This document shows, in pieces, positions 42,172 to 51,500 of a stretch of DNA of 64,000 nt (positions are counted from its first letter, which is position 1; each line of letters begins with the position of its first letter). Origin of the DNA: Runella sp. MFBS21 (GTDB lineage Bacteria; Bacteroidota; Bacteroidia; Cytophagales; Spirosomataceae); NCBI RefSeq assembly GCF_029433105.1, contig NZ_JARNTW010000001.1:310001-374000 (forward strand). Reading direction: 5' to 3'. The position numbers were made by a program, and so were the translations under genes. A model generated the notes under the pieces. The model had not been told where the DNA came from. It ran no database searches and saw only the letters and a program-made list of their open reading frames with translations.

Positions 42172-42212
42172 CAAACTTCCCAAGTTTGATGCTCGATAAC
42201 TTGGGAAGTTTG
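42172..42212. repeat. Stem-loop repeat, family B-like
   Basis: CAAACTTCCCAAGTT (42172-42186) pairs exactly with 42198-42212 over 11 bases, starting 4 bases after the PD40 gene stop. No T-run. Confidence 0.6.
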
Positions 42213-42302
42213 GCTCAGGCATAACATAAAGTAGATTGATATAAATCATTGTATTAATATTATAAATTTTCTAATGTTGCTTTCTAAAAGTAAAAAGCAA
42301 AC

Positions 42303-43481
42303 ATGTTGAAATATACCTTAAAGCTAGGAGTGGGGATAGGTTTGTGGATAAGTGTGTGGAGTTGTGGAAAAGAAGAGCAAAAAAAGAAAATTGTAGAGCA
42401 AGATGATATAAGCAAACTAGCCGCTCTTCCTTTAGAAGCTCCCGTACCTGCTGACAATCCCCTCACTAAAGAAAAAATTGCCTTAGGAAAACTATTATTT
42501 TTTGACCCTATTTTGTCCGGAAATAAAGACATCGCTTGTGCTACTTGTCATCATCCCGAATTTGGTTTTGCTGAGAGCCTGGAAATATCAATCGGTACCA
42601 ACGCCCACGGTATGGGAAGCAATAGAGCCTTTAACATGCCCAATGATATTCCTTTTGTAAAGCGTAATTCTCAAACCATCCTCAATGCGGCTTTTAATGG
42701 TGTCACGCTCACGACCAATGCCAACCCAACGCAAGCACCCATGTTTTGGGATTTGCGGGTAAGGAGTTTGGAAAAACAATCCCTAGAGCCAATCAAAGCC
42801 TTAGAAGAAATGCGAGGGCGGAGGTACTCGGCAGAAGCTGCCCTCGATAGCGTCGTAAATCGATTAAGAAAAAATCCTACATATGCCTCACTTTTTCGAA
42901 CGGCTTTTCCCAACGACCCCACGGTTACGGTTGATCATCTCGCACAAGCGATTGCATCTTATGAACGAACCTTGATAGGAGGCAACTCGCGTTTTGATCA
43001 ATACCTGAGAGGAGACAGAAATGCCCTATCTATCAATGAAATAGAGGGAATGCAAGCTTTTCTGAAGTCAGGTTGTGCCAAATGTCATCATGGCCCCATG
43101 CTGTCGGATTTTCAGCTACATGCTTTAGGAGCACCCGACAACGAAAAACTACCCGAATCAGATAAAGGTGTGGATAATCAGTACAAGTTTCGAACGCCTA
43201 GTTTGCGCAACTTGCGCTATACTGCGCCTTATATGCACAGTGGTAAGCTCAAGACCTTGGAACAAGTACTGGAGTTTTATGAAGACTTGGCCGGGGATAA
43301 AATCCGTAATTCACAAGTAAAACCATCCCAAATCGACCCTATCGTGGAGGCTCTCAAGGTCGATTTTAAAGATATATCTTTGATTGTCGAATTTTTGAAT
43401 ACCCTCAACGATGAGCAGTTTGATCGCTCTATTCCCGAAAAAGTACCGAGTGGATTAGCCGTAGGGGGCAACCTTCGCTAA
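42303..43481 (+). CDS. Di-haem cytochrome c peroxidase (CcpA/MauG family) lipoprotein
   Basis: 392 residues. Lipobox with C21 (VWSCGK), so it is anchored to a membrane outside the cytoplasm. Two haem c sites: CATCH at 79-83 and CAKCH at 258-262. Other family features are LFFDPILSGNKDIACATCH and FRTPSLRNLRYTAPYMHSGKLKTLEQVLEFY. It reduces hydrogen peroxide with electrons from cytochromes or copper proteins, or acts as a MauG-like oxidase. It precedes the acyltransferase gene by 51 bases. Confidence 0.92.
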   Translation: MLKYTLKLGVGIGLWISVWSCGKEEQKKKIVEQDDISKLAALPLEAPVPADNPLTKEKIALGKLLFFDPILSGNKDIACATCHHPEFGFAESLEISIGTNAHGMGSNRAFNMPNDIPFVKRNSQTILNAAFNGVTLTTNANPTQAPMFWDLRVRSLEKQSLEPIKALEEMRGRRYSAEAALDSVVNRLRKNPTYASLFRTAFPNDPTVTVDHLAQAIASYERTLIGGNSRFDQYLRGDRNALSINEIEGMQAFLKSGCAKCHHGPMLSDFQLHALGAPDNEKLPESDKGVDNQYKFRTPSLRNLRYTAPYMHSGKLKTLEQVLEFYEDLAGDKIRNSQVKPSQIDPIVEALKVDFKDISLIVEFLNTLNDEQFDRSIPEKVPSGLAVGGNLR

Positions 43482-43532
43482 AAATATTTGTCTTAACTTG
43501 CGTAGCAAAACAACACTTCGTCTTTACAAGCT

Positions 43533-44627
43533 ATGCAAAACCGCCTACTTTCTTTAGATGTTTTTCGGGGTATTACGGTCGCCGCGATGATTTTGGTCAA
43601 TAACCCCGGCGATTGGGAACATGTTTATGCTCCATTGCTCCATGCACATTGGCACGGCTGTACTCCTACCGACCTTATTTTTCCATTTTTTCTATTCATT
43701 GTGGGGGTTTCTATTTCATTTGCGATGAGCAAGTCCAAAAAACCTTCGATAGATAAGATTGTGAAGCGTAGTGCTATTTTGTTTGGGTTAGGGCTATTTT
43801 TGAATCTATACCCTAAATTCAATTTCGAAACAGTACGCATTCCAGGGGTATTGCAACGTATCGCTTTGGTATATTTGGTTTGTGCGATTGTTTTTGTGAA
43901 AACAACCCATTCGACCCAAATAAGGTTAACTGCTTTTCTGCTTGTAGTTTATTATTTGTTGATGACATTCGTGCCAGTGCCCGGTGTGGGCTACGCCAAT
44001 CTGGAAGCTACCACTAATTTGGGCGCTTGGATTGACCGAAGTATTCTCACTACTGCGCATTTGTGGAAAGCTGCAAAAGTGTGGGATCCCGAAGGCTTGT
44101 TTAGTACGCTTCCTGCCGTTGCTACGGGACTATTGGGCGTCCTGACGGGGCAATGGCTACGTTCGGACAAAGCTGTAGCTGAAAAAATCGCTTGGTTGTT
44201 TACGGTTGGTAATCTTCTTGTCGTAGCAGGATTGATTTGGGACTTGTTTTTTCCTATCAATAAATCCCTCTGGACTAGTTCTTTTGTGTTGTATGCGGGT
44301 GGGTGGAGTATGGTAGGGCTTGCGGTCTGTTATTGGCTGATTGACGTACAGGGCTATCGCCGTTGGACTACGCCTTTTGTGGCTTTTGGCGTGAATGCCA
44401 TTACGGTATTTTTCTTGTCGGGGATTATTCCCCGCACGCTGGCACTGATTAAAGTCGAAACTCCCGAAGGAACGATTAATTCGCAGCAATGGATGCAAAA
44501 AAATCTGATTGGGGTATGGTTTAGCAATCCCTACAACGCGTCGTTGGCAGGCGCACTTACTTTTGTTGCGATTTGGTTTGTGATTTTGTATGTGATGTAC
44601 AAGAAAGGAGTTATTATCAAAGTGTAG
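43533..44627 (+). CDS. HGSNAT/YeiB-like membrane acyltransferase (DUF5009)
   Basis: 364 residues, about ten membrane helices. Opening signature SLDVFRGITVAAMILVNNPGDWEHVYAPLLHAHWHGCTPTDLIFPFFLFIVG is that of heparan-alpha-glucosaminide N-acetyltransferase homologues; the His in APLLHAHWHG is the likely acetyl-accepting residue region. Bacteroidota members probably transfer acetyl groups to glycans across the membrane. Same direction as the peroxidase gene; joint expression is possible. Confidence 0.9.
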   Translation: MQNRLLSLDVFRGITVAAMILVNNPGDWEHVYAPLLHAHWHGCTPTDLIFPFFLFIVGVSISFAMSKSKKPSIDKIVKRSAILFGLGLFLNLYPKFNFETVRIPGVLQRIALVYLVCAIVFVKTTHSTQIRLTAFLLVVYYLLMTFVPVPGVGYANLEATTNLGAWIDRSILTTAHLWKAAKVWDPEGLFSTLPAVATGLLGVLTGQWLRSDKAVAEKIAWLFTVGNLLVVAGLIWDLFFPINKSLWTSSFVLYAGGWSMVGLAVCYWLIDVQGYRRWTTPFVAFGVNAITVFFLSGIIPRTLALIKVETPEGTINSQQWMQKNLIGVWFSNPYNASLAGALTFVAIWFVILYVMYKKGVIIKV

Positions 44628-44629
44628 GA

Positions 44630-44888
44630 GTATGAAAAAGGTCAGTGTTAAATGCAAAGGTATGGTTCCATATGCGCTAAGTAACACATGAATCTCATTT
44701 ACTAAACTTTTTCGTCCCAGAATTAATAAAACCTCTAAAACTACTAATAAGGTTAAGTTTCGTGAAAAGGTGATTTTAGTATCTGTTGTCAAATTATGAC
44801 CACTTCCAAGGGCTAAAAACCAGATAGATAATTGCCCAATTATTAATAAACTAACCAGTCCTAATAAAATGCTATATAAAGGTTTCAT
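44630..44888 (-). pseudogene. N-terminal part of a membrane protein gene, probably broken
   Basis: From the ATG at 44888 the first 85 codons look real: two membrane helices (ILLGLVSLLIIGQLSIWFLA and NLTLLVVLEVLLILGRKSL). The frame then runs into the antisense of the acyltransferase gene with low-quality sequence until 44157, so the original C-terminus is probably lost. It may also be a short intact gene with an unexpected tail. Confidence 0.35.
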
Positions 44889-44969
44889 CTCTGGTAAAAT
44901 TAGAATGTAATTTTTATTTACCTGTATAAAAAGTTACTTTTTTGATAATTTCTAGGCCAATCTTTTCAA

Positions 44970-45021
44970 GATAAACATCTCATAACTATAGGACACGTCA
45001 TACAGTTATGAGATGTTTATC
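44970..45021 (-). terminator. 18-bp hairpin spanning a stop codon
   Basis: Arms 44970-44987 and 45004-45021 are exact reverse complements with a 16-base loop. The stop codon of the gene at 44998 lies in the loop and its last codons form one arm. Confidence 0.6.
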
Positions 45022-45711
45022 TACCAAAACATAAAAGGGGAGATAATTTATGCCTCTATGTATTTTGACAATGACGTTATTTTCTCTTACTTCTATCTTT
45101 TTGTAAATCTCTAAGAAAAACTCGCACCCCCTTTCCGCTTTATCAATCTCTTTTTCCAATATTATTAGACCTCCTTTTTCAAGTACTAACTTAGAAATCA
45201 TAGAATCAGATTTAAATTCAATATATACATATGTATATATAAGTTGATTGTATAATAGGATGCTTTGCTCTAGTACCTTATAATTGGTATTTAATTTATT
45301 TGCTAGGCCTTTATGATAAGCAAGGTTAGTAGCTTCTAATAGAGAGGGATTCTTTATTGTATTTGAGGCTAAGCGCATATAGCTGCACGCTTTTTCCCAG
45401 ATATAAAATTTCTGCTCTTTTTCATTTAAAGAGTCAAATTCTAAAAAGTCTAACTCACCATAAAATCGTAAATGTCCACCCCCACCTCCGTAATAATGAA
45501 CAAAGTTTTTAGGTATCTGAGGGAATATCCTATATTTTTCATCTGAGGCAAAGTCAATATTTATAAACTTGATTTTTTTTCCTATATAAATTTCATTCAA
45601 TAATCTTGTGAGTAGCCTAGCAAGACCAAAAAATTGATCATTTAAGGTTGTTAAATCTCTATCGCCATCTTTAAACCAAAATAGCAGTCTTTCTATTTTC
45701 CTGTATTTCAT
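44998..45711 (-). CDS. Hypothetical AT-rich protein, possibly an immunity-type protein
   Basis: 237 residues, soluble, with a run of five glycines (YYGGGGGHLRFYGE) in the N-terminal third and a charged C-terminal half (VLEKGGLIILEKEIDKAERG). Its codon use is more AT-rich than flanking genes, as in the immunity-like genes at 39-41 kb, suggesting transfer. No family recognised and no toxin near. Confidence 0.6.
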   Translation of the reverse strand: MKYRKIERLLFWFKDGDRDLTTLNDQFFGLARLLTRLLNEIYIGKKIKFINIDFASDEKYRIFPQIPKNFVHYYGGGGGHLRFYGELDFLEFDSLNEKEQKFYIWEKACSYMRLASNTIKNPSLLEATNLAYHKGLANKLNTNYKVLEQSILLYNQLIYTYVYIEFKSDSMISKLVLEKGGLIILEKEIDKAERGCEFFLEIYKKIEVRENNVIVKIHRGINYLPFYVLVDKHLITV

Positions 45712-45885
45712 CTTGTTTTTGAAACTTGTATACTTTGTGTCAGAGACGGGGGTTGAGCTAGTTTGGGCATAGATGCACTTTCCGAACTATGAGCTCATTT
45801 AAAGTGTCAAAGTGAAACTCATTATGAAAATAAGCAAAAAAGGTTTACTTCCACTAATCATTTTGAAAAAAATTAAGCCTCTCTA

Positions 45886-45917
45886 TTGACATCTATGGAG
45901 AGGTTTTTGTATGTTTG
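45886..45917 (+). promoter_or_regulatory. Bacteroidota-type housekeeping promoter
   Basis: TTGAC at 45886-45890, 19 bases, then TATGTTTG at 45910-45917. This fits the TTTG-N19-TAnnTTTG pattern of Bacteroidota primary sigma promoters. Transcription should start near 45922-45925. Confidence 0.65.
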
Positions 45918-45943
45918 TAGTGTATTAGTTAAGTAGTACACTA
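45918..45943. promoter_or_regulatory. YtrA/GntR-type operator
   Basis: Inverted repeat TAGTGTA-N12-TACACTA covering the expected transcription start. The half-sites AGTGTA and TACACT are those known for YtrA-subfamily repressors. The repressor gene is in the same operon (47490), so this is likely autoregulation. Confidence 0.65.
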
Positions 45944-45958
45944 AATCTCAAAGATTCT

Positions 45959-46663
45959 ATGATTCATCTAGACAATGTTTCGTTCAGCTATGAAAAGAAA
46001 CCCTTATTTTTGGGGTTGACAATGTACTTGCAGTCAGGGCACATTTATGGGCTTTTGGGGGAAAACGGGGTGGGTAAGACGACTTTGCTCAAGTTACTGG
46101 CAGGGTTGGTTTTTCCCAAAGGAGGGATGTGCAAGGTGTTGGAGCATGAGCCTCGTCACCGCAAACCTTCCTTTATGAGTCAGCTGTATTTTGTGGCTGA
46201 TGAGCCTCATTTGCCGCATTCAACGGCGGCGCGGTACGCGGATACCTACGGCGTTTTTTACCCAAATTTTGATAAATCGCTGTATTTAGATTATCTAAAA
46301 GAGTTTCAAGTGCCTGCCGAACAGGTCTTTTCTAAACTATCGTTTGGGCAACGTAAGAAGGTAGTCATTAGCTTTGCCTTGGCAACCAACGTACCCTTGG
46401 TATTGATGGACGAACCTACCAATGGATTGGACATTCCCTCAAAAAGTACTTTTAGGAGAATCGTAGCGGGGGCAATGACCGATGAACGTAGTATCGTGAT
46501 TTCGACCCACCAAGTGCGCGATTTAGATAGTTTGATAGACGCCGTTTTGATTCTTCACCAAGGAAAAATCGTCTATAACGAAGACCTGAATGCCTTAGCC
46601 GATAAGGCCACCGCCCAACCTAATCTCGAAAATTTGTTCCAAGAAGTTATTCAATTTCACTAA
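45959..46663 (+). CDS. ABC transporter ATPase (YtrB-like)
   Basis: 234 residues. Walker A GENGVGKTT (34-42), signature LSFGQRKKV, Walker B VLMDEPTNGLD and switch His in STHQVRD. A single nucleotide-binding domain, as in YtrB/EcsA-type exporters. It pairs with the membrane protein two bases downstream. Substrate unknown; relatives respond to cell-wall-active agents. Confidence 0.93.
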   Translation: MIHLDNVSFSYEKKPLFLGLTMYLQSGHIYGLLGENGVGKTTLLKLLAGLVFPKGGMCKVLEHEPRHRKPSFMSQLYFVADEPHLPHSTAARYADTYGVFYPNFDKSLYLDYLKEFQVPAEQVFSKLSFGQRKKVVISFALATNVPLVLMDEPTNGLDIPSKSTFRRIVAGAMTDERSIVISTHQVRDLDSLIDAVLILHQGKIVYNEDLNALADKATAQPNLENLFQEVIQFH

Positions 46664-46665
46664 TT

Positions 46666-47484
46666 ATGAACGATATATTTGACCTTCGCCGATTTGGGTG
46701 GTATGCCCGAAAAGAATTTCGTGAAAACTGGAAAGTGTATGCGCTGTTTGCCGTAGGTGTGGTGGTGATGCAGTTGGTTTTCATTTATCTGCTGTGCAAA
46801 CCGTTGGAGGATAAATTTTATTATGACCAGTTGAAATGGTATGATTTAAACCCTTTTGCTGGGCTTTTTAACTCTGCCGTAATAGCCACCTGGATTGCAG
46901 GAAGCTACGCTTACTCTTATTTTTCTTCTTCTTCCAAAACTTTATTTTCTCTAACCTTACCCGTTTCCCCCTTTGAACGATTTTGTTTTGCTTGGCTTCT
47001 TACTATTCCTTTAAGCTTGATAATAACGGCTATTTTATGGCGAGTAACGTGGTTGTTTACAACTCCTTTTATCCTTTCAACCTTTCCTAAGGCAATTATC
47101 AGAATGGATTATGCGAAGGCATTTCGGAATGTAGGCGAAACAATTTTAGCGATTGGGGTTTTGGGTATTTCGGGTGCGTTTATGTTGGGAAGTGTAATTT
47201 TTAGGAAATATAGTTTTTTCAAAACGTTGGCTATTGGCGTAGGAACGGTACTACTCCTTTACACATTTCAGCAAAAAGCACTAATAGCAATTTTACCAAA
47301 TGCTGACAAAGTGGAAACTTCCCCTTATCCAGGGGTTATATACGCAAGTGTAAGAACCATTTCCAAGCTTCATATCCAAGTTGGTTCAACGCTTGAGTTG
47401 CCCTACTTGGTTTGGTGGGTGGGGTGTTTACCCGTCATTTTGTGGGTAGTTACGTATTTGAAAATCAAAGAAAAAGAAGTTTAA
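46666..47484 (+). CDS. ABC transporter membrane protein of the YtrA-type operon
   Basis: 272 residues with about six membrane helices (for example VYALFAVGVVVMQLVFIYLL, FCFAWLLTIPLSLIITAILW, ILAIGVLGISGAFMLGSVIF and YLVWWVGCLPVILWVVTYLK). The signature is too weak for a named permease family, but gene order and two-base spacing to the ATPase make the partner role clear. Five bases separate it from the GntR start. Confidence 0.8.
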   Translation: MNDIFDLRRFGWYARKEFRENWKVYALFAVGVVVMQLVFIYLLCKPLEDKFYYDQLKWYDLNPFAGLFNSAVIATWIAGSYAYSYFSSSSKTLFSLTLPVSPFERFCFAWLLTIPLSLIITAILWRVTWLFTTPFILSTFPKAIIRMDYAKAFRNVGETILAIGVLGISGAFMLGSVIFRKYSFFKTLAIGVGTVLLLYTFQQKALIAILPNADKVETSPYPGVIYASVRTISKLHIQVGSTLELPYLVWWVGCLPVILWVVTYLKIKEKEV

Positions 47485-47489
47485 TAGCC

Positions 47490-47852
47490 ATGAATTTTCA
47501 TAACCAAATCCCGATTTATCTGCAAATCGCCGAACACATCGGCGAGCAGATTCTGACCCAACGTTGGAAACCCGATGACAAAATTCCGTCCATTCGGGAA
47601 TTGGCGGTGCAATTGGAAGTAAATCCCAACACGGTGCAGCGTACTTACGATTTTTTACAAACGCAGGAGGTAATTTTTACCAAACGCGGATTGGGCTATT
47701 TTGTAGCTCCGAACGGTGAACAAAATTACCTCAACTGGCGCAAAGAGACGTTTATTCAGAACGAATTACCGATCTTTTTCAAACAAATTCGCTTACTAAA
47801 AATGAGTTTTGAAGAACTCGAAAAACGATTTTACGAACATGAAAACATCTAA
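47490..47852 (+). CDS. YtrA-subfamily GntR repressor
   Basis: 120 residues from the ATG at 47490 (MNFHNQIPIYLQIAEHIGEQIL); an upstream in-frame ATG lies inside the permease gene. The winged helix (PSIRELAVQLEVNPNTVQRTYDFLQTQEVIFTKRGLGYFV) with only a short C-terminal helix is the YtrA type. It most likely represses its own operon through the inverted repeat at 45918-45943 and is released by an unknown signal. Confidence 0.92.
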   Translation: MNFHNQIPIYLQIAEHIGEQILTQRWKPDDKIPSIRELAVQLEVNPNTVQRTYDFLQTQEVIFTKRGLGYFVAPNGEQNYLNWRKETFIQNELPIFFKQIRLLKMSFEELEKRFYEHENI

Positions 47853-48498
47853 TAAATTGCTAAGTGCGACGGTCGTTATCACGTTGGTTGTGCAGGCACT
47901 TTTAGTATTTGGGTACAAGAGCGCTTATTTGGAGCAATTGACCGCCAAAAAAGAAAAAGCGCATACGGTGTTTCGCACTTTTGATAAGGAGAAGGCATCG
48001 GCCAAAGTTTTGAGAGCCAAAGGGATTCGGTTTGTGCTGCATTTGGGAGGAGAGAAATTAGGTTTTCGCCACGATTACCGTCGGGTAGGTTTTAGCTATA
48101 GTAAAAGAGGCGATACGCTCGAAATCTCAGCAGGAACGGGACGGCAGGATGATGTCGATTTTTGTGAATTGTATTTTCCCGAAATGCCTGCGATTGAGTT
48201 GTATAATTCAAATGTGACCATCGTTACTACTAAACCAATGGATGCATCGCTGTTGATTAAGAAAAATAGCGTGTGTGCACTAGAAAAAGGAATGTGGGGA
48301 AATGTAAACGCTCAGGTAGAAGACATCTCTAAACTCCGATTGGTAGAGGGCAGCGAAATCAATCAGTTGACGGTGAGCTTGGCAGATAAAGCTGGATTAG
48401 AGGATGTTGGTACAGCCGTGAAAAAAATTCGATTGACTACTCAGTCGGATAGCAGCGAGGTGAAGCTTTCGGGTAAATCACTGAAGAATTTATATTAG
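47839..48498 (+). CDS. Membrane-anchored protein of the YtrA-type operon, unknown function
   Basis: 219 residues from the ATG at 47839, overlapping the repressor gene by 14 bases. One N-terminal membrane helix (LLSATVVITLVVQALLVFGY), then a mostly beta extracytoplasmic part (GIRFVLHLGG, LELYNSNVTIVTTKPMD, LRLVEGSEINQLTVSLADK, KIRLTTQSDSSEVKLSG) recalling beta-helix DUF2807-type adhesin-like folds. Its place suggests it works with the transporter. Confidence 0.75.
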   Translation: MKTSNKLLSATVVITLVVQALLVFGYKSAYLEQLTAKKEKAHTVFRTFDKEKASAKVLRAKGIRFVLHLGGEKLGFRHDYRRVGFSYSKRGDTLEISAGTGRQDDVDFCELYFPEMPAIELYNSNVTIVTTKPMDASLLIKKNSVCALEKGMWGNVNAQVEDISKLRLVEGSEINQLTVSLADKAGLEDVGTAVKKIRLTTQSDSSEVKLSGKSLKNLY

Positions 48499-48507
48499 GC
48501 TACTAGA

Positions 48508-48551
48508 TTACAAAAAAGAGAGGCGCCATATGGCGCCTCTCTTTTTTGTAA
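48508..48551. terminator. Two-way intrinsic terminator, 44-base perfect palindrome
   Basis: The sequence is fully self-complementary around GGCGCCATATGGCGCC, with A6 on the left and T6 on the right, and separates the convergent operons at 48498 and 48567. Confidence 0.9.
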
Positions 48552-48566
48552 TAGATTGTTATTGAA

Positions 48567-51500
48567 TTACTTACTTGTGGCTTTGCTATCGTCTTTCACG
48601 ACTTTCATAACACCACTCATCAAGCGCCAGTGACCGGGGAAAGTACATAGATAAGGGTAGTTTCCGGGTTCGGTAGGAGCGGTGAAAGTAAGGCGATACG
48701 TTTGGTCGGGATTGACTAAAGGCGTGTAAGCTACGATTTGGGGCAAGTTAGGAACGTAGTTTTTCTCGGCAGCATCTTTTTGCGTAATCATTTTATCAGC
48801 CGCATTTCCCACGATTTCGGTAGATTTTGGTTTGATAATCACAAGATTGTGCTGCATAGCATCAGGATTTTCAAAAACCAATTCTACGGGCTTACCTGCA
48901 ATCACCGTAAATTCTTTTACATCAAACTTCATCGCTTCTTTGATAGATTTGATTTTGATGACTTGGAGATTGGGGTCAACAGGCACGAGAGCATTAGCAC
49001 CAAATGACTCAATCACTCCCGTAAATTTAGCCTTCAAATCGTCGGCGATAGTTTCTTTGGTACTTACTAGGAGCATTTTGCCAGCATCGCTCGTGGTCAC
49101 TTTACGGCGAGGATTCCAGCCGTTCACGATTCCCTTCAATACCGCATAACGTGCATCGCTATCTAGCGTATTGGCTTTGGCAATCAAGGCTATCACCGAA
49201 TCGGGACTCATACTGAGCGAAGAAGCATAGCTACGTGCGGCGCGTTCAAGAGCAAAATCCGAAAGTTTGGCGGGGCGTTTTACTTCAAAAGTTTTAGAAA
49301 GAGAATTGTTTTTAACCTCGTCTTCTTCTGGAATTAGATTGTCAGGATCGATGCTCGCACTGATACGCAATTTACCTGCTTGCTCTGCCGTAAAGCCCAT
49401 ACGACCTACCCAGGGGCCATTGTTGCTTTCTACCAGTTGAATGGTTTCGCCGGCTCCAATGCCATTTTTGAGTTGGTAGCTTACATAGTTGATTTTTAGA
49501 CCTAGTCCTTCGATTCCTACTTTCACCACAGGAACGGTTTCTTTAGGAATAGCCACTCCTTTGTTGGTAATTTCAATCGTAATAGCGGCGGGTTCGCGTA
49601 CAAAAGGCACCGTAGGATTGATTGTAATATTGGTAATAGCCAAGTCAGGTTTGGTGGCGGTGGTCATGGCACTGTGGTTGTGCTCAGTGGCAGCATTGGG
49701 ACCATGCATAGCGCTGTGGTCGTGTGCCATAGGGGCGGGGGCTTTGGTCTCTGCTTTTTGTCCTACGGTACGTTTAGCCAAATAAGTTTGCATCAATTTA
49801 CCTCCATGCGAATTTAATACCACCGAGAAGGCGTCGGGCAGCCAACGATCGTCGGCTTCGTTGGAAGCTTCGAAGCGAGCCAGTAAAACCTTCTCTATTT
49901 CGGGAGTAAGCGGAGTTTCGGTAAATTTGAGCAACGAGTTGAGAACTACAAGGGGCTCCGAATCATTGAGGGTATTGTTGGCCAAAAGTGCTTGCGCAGT
50001 AGCCGCAGTGGAAGGCAAAACTTGCACGGCGTTTTTACGTACGGCAGCACTTGGATGTTTGAGCGCACCAATTACGGCTTTGAGGGCATTATCATCCGAC
50101 AAAGCACCCAATCCTTGCAATGTCCAAAGAGCATGAATAGCGGCTGGATTTAAACCAATTTCATCAACTGAGGGGTCATTGACCAAAGCGATAAGCTGAG
50201 GTACAACGTCTTTGTTGGCACGTTCGACCAGTAAGCGTTGCGCGTGGTTACGCCACAACATATTGGTGTTTTTGAGGTTGGCAATCAATTCCGCAGGGCG
50301 GTCTTTACTTAAGCTGATAGGAGTATAAGCAGGCGCTTCTTTGTAGGCTACGCGATAGATACGTCCGTGAGTATAATCGCGAAGGTCGGTATCGTAAGCA
50401 TTTCCTTTTCCATTGCCAAACCCTTGAGGAGTAGGATTGTGCTGAATGATGAAACTGTACCAATCGGCTACCCAAACTGCGCCATCAGGGCCTACTTCTG
50501 CAAAAACGGGTGAAAACCACTCGTCAGCACCAGCCATGAGGTTGAAGGCTTCTTTGTCTTCATAATCGGTGCCTTTTTTTACTAGCTGATTTTGGTGCAA
50601 CACGTGTCCAGTAGGCTCGGCTACAAAAGCGATTTGATTCCAATATTTTTTAGGAAAAGCACGGGCGGTATAGAAATTATGCCCAGCCGCTGCCGTAAAT
50701 CCACCAAATACATCTACCTGACGAATACGCGGAGTGATTGGTTTCATGTCTTTGTGAGTATCAGTGCCACGGCTACCGTTGTCGCGTCCCATACCTACAC
50801 TACCTGTGAAGTAGCGGTGGGGAATCGCCATATACCAGCCGTGTGAGTTGTTGGCGGTAGAACCAAATACATCACCTGCTTCATTGAACGCAAATCCCCA
50901 TGTATTGTTGGAAGTACTGGTAACCCACTCAATTTTAGATCCGTCGGGTTTGAAGCGGAAAAATGCCTGACCGAATTTGAGACTGTCGGCATTGTCTTTG
51001 AGTTTTCCTTCAAAGCCTGAGTAGCCTACACATCCCCAAATCCAGTTGTCGAACCCATAGTGCAAGTTGCTAGGCCCTGCGTGTGTATCGCCCGTACCGA
51101 AGCCTGAAAACAAGATTTTTTTTTCGTCTGCTTTGTCGTCACCGTCGGTATCTTTTAAGAAAATAATGTGAGGTGCTTGGCTTACGATAAGACCGCCGTT
51201 GGCAAAGACCATACCCGTTGGGATACTCAGACCATCGGCAAAACGCGTGAATTTATCGGCTTTGCCGTCTTTGTCAGTATCTTCACAAATCAAAATATAA
51301 TCACTACCGCCTGAGTCTTTGCGTTCGTTGGGATAATCTTTGGTGATTAATACATACAATCTCCCGCGCTCGTCCCAGCTCATGGCGATTGGATGCTGCA
51401 CATTAGGCTCCGCCGCAAACAAATCCAGCGTAAAATCGGTCGGGACCTGAATGTGTTTCATGGATTCTTCCGGCGAAACGGCATTTTGTTGAAGCTGTGG

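Larger units (their letters stand above)
45712..45958. other. Control region of the YtrA-type operon
   Basis: 247 bases. Contains a small stem (CCTCTC/GAGAGG around 45879-45903), the -33/-7 promoter and the repressor operator described separately. Confidence 0.6.

Noticed and set aside
44157-44629. C-terminal extension of the minus-strand membrane gene into the acyltransferase gene
   Set aside because: It is the antisense of a well-supported transmembrane gene and its composition (many His, Lys, Arg, Pro) is typical of shadow frames.
45824-45889. 21-codon open frame in the YtrA operon control region
   Set aside because: It ends inside the promoter -33 box and has no separate promoter; likely chance.
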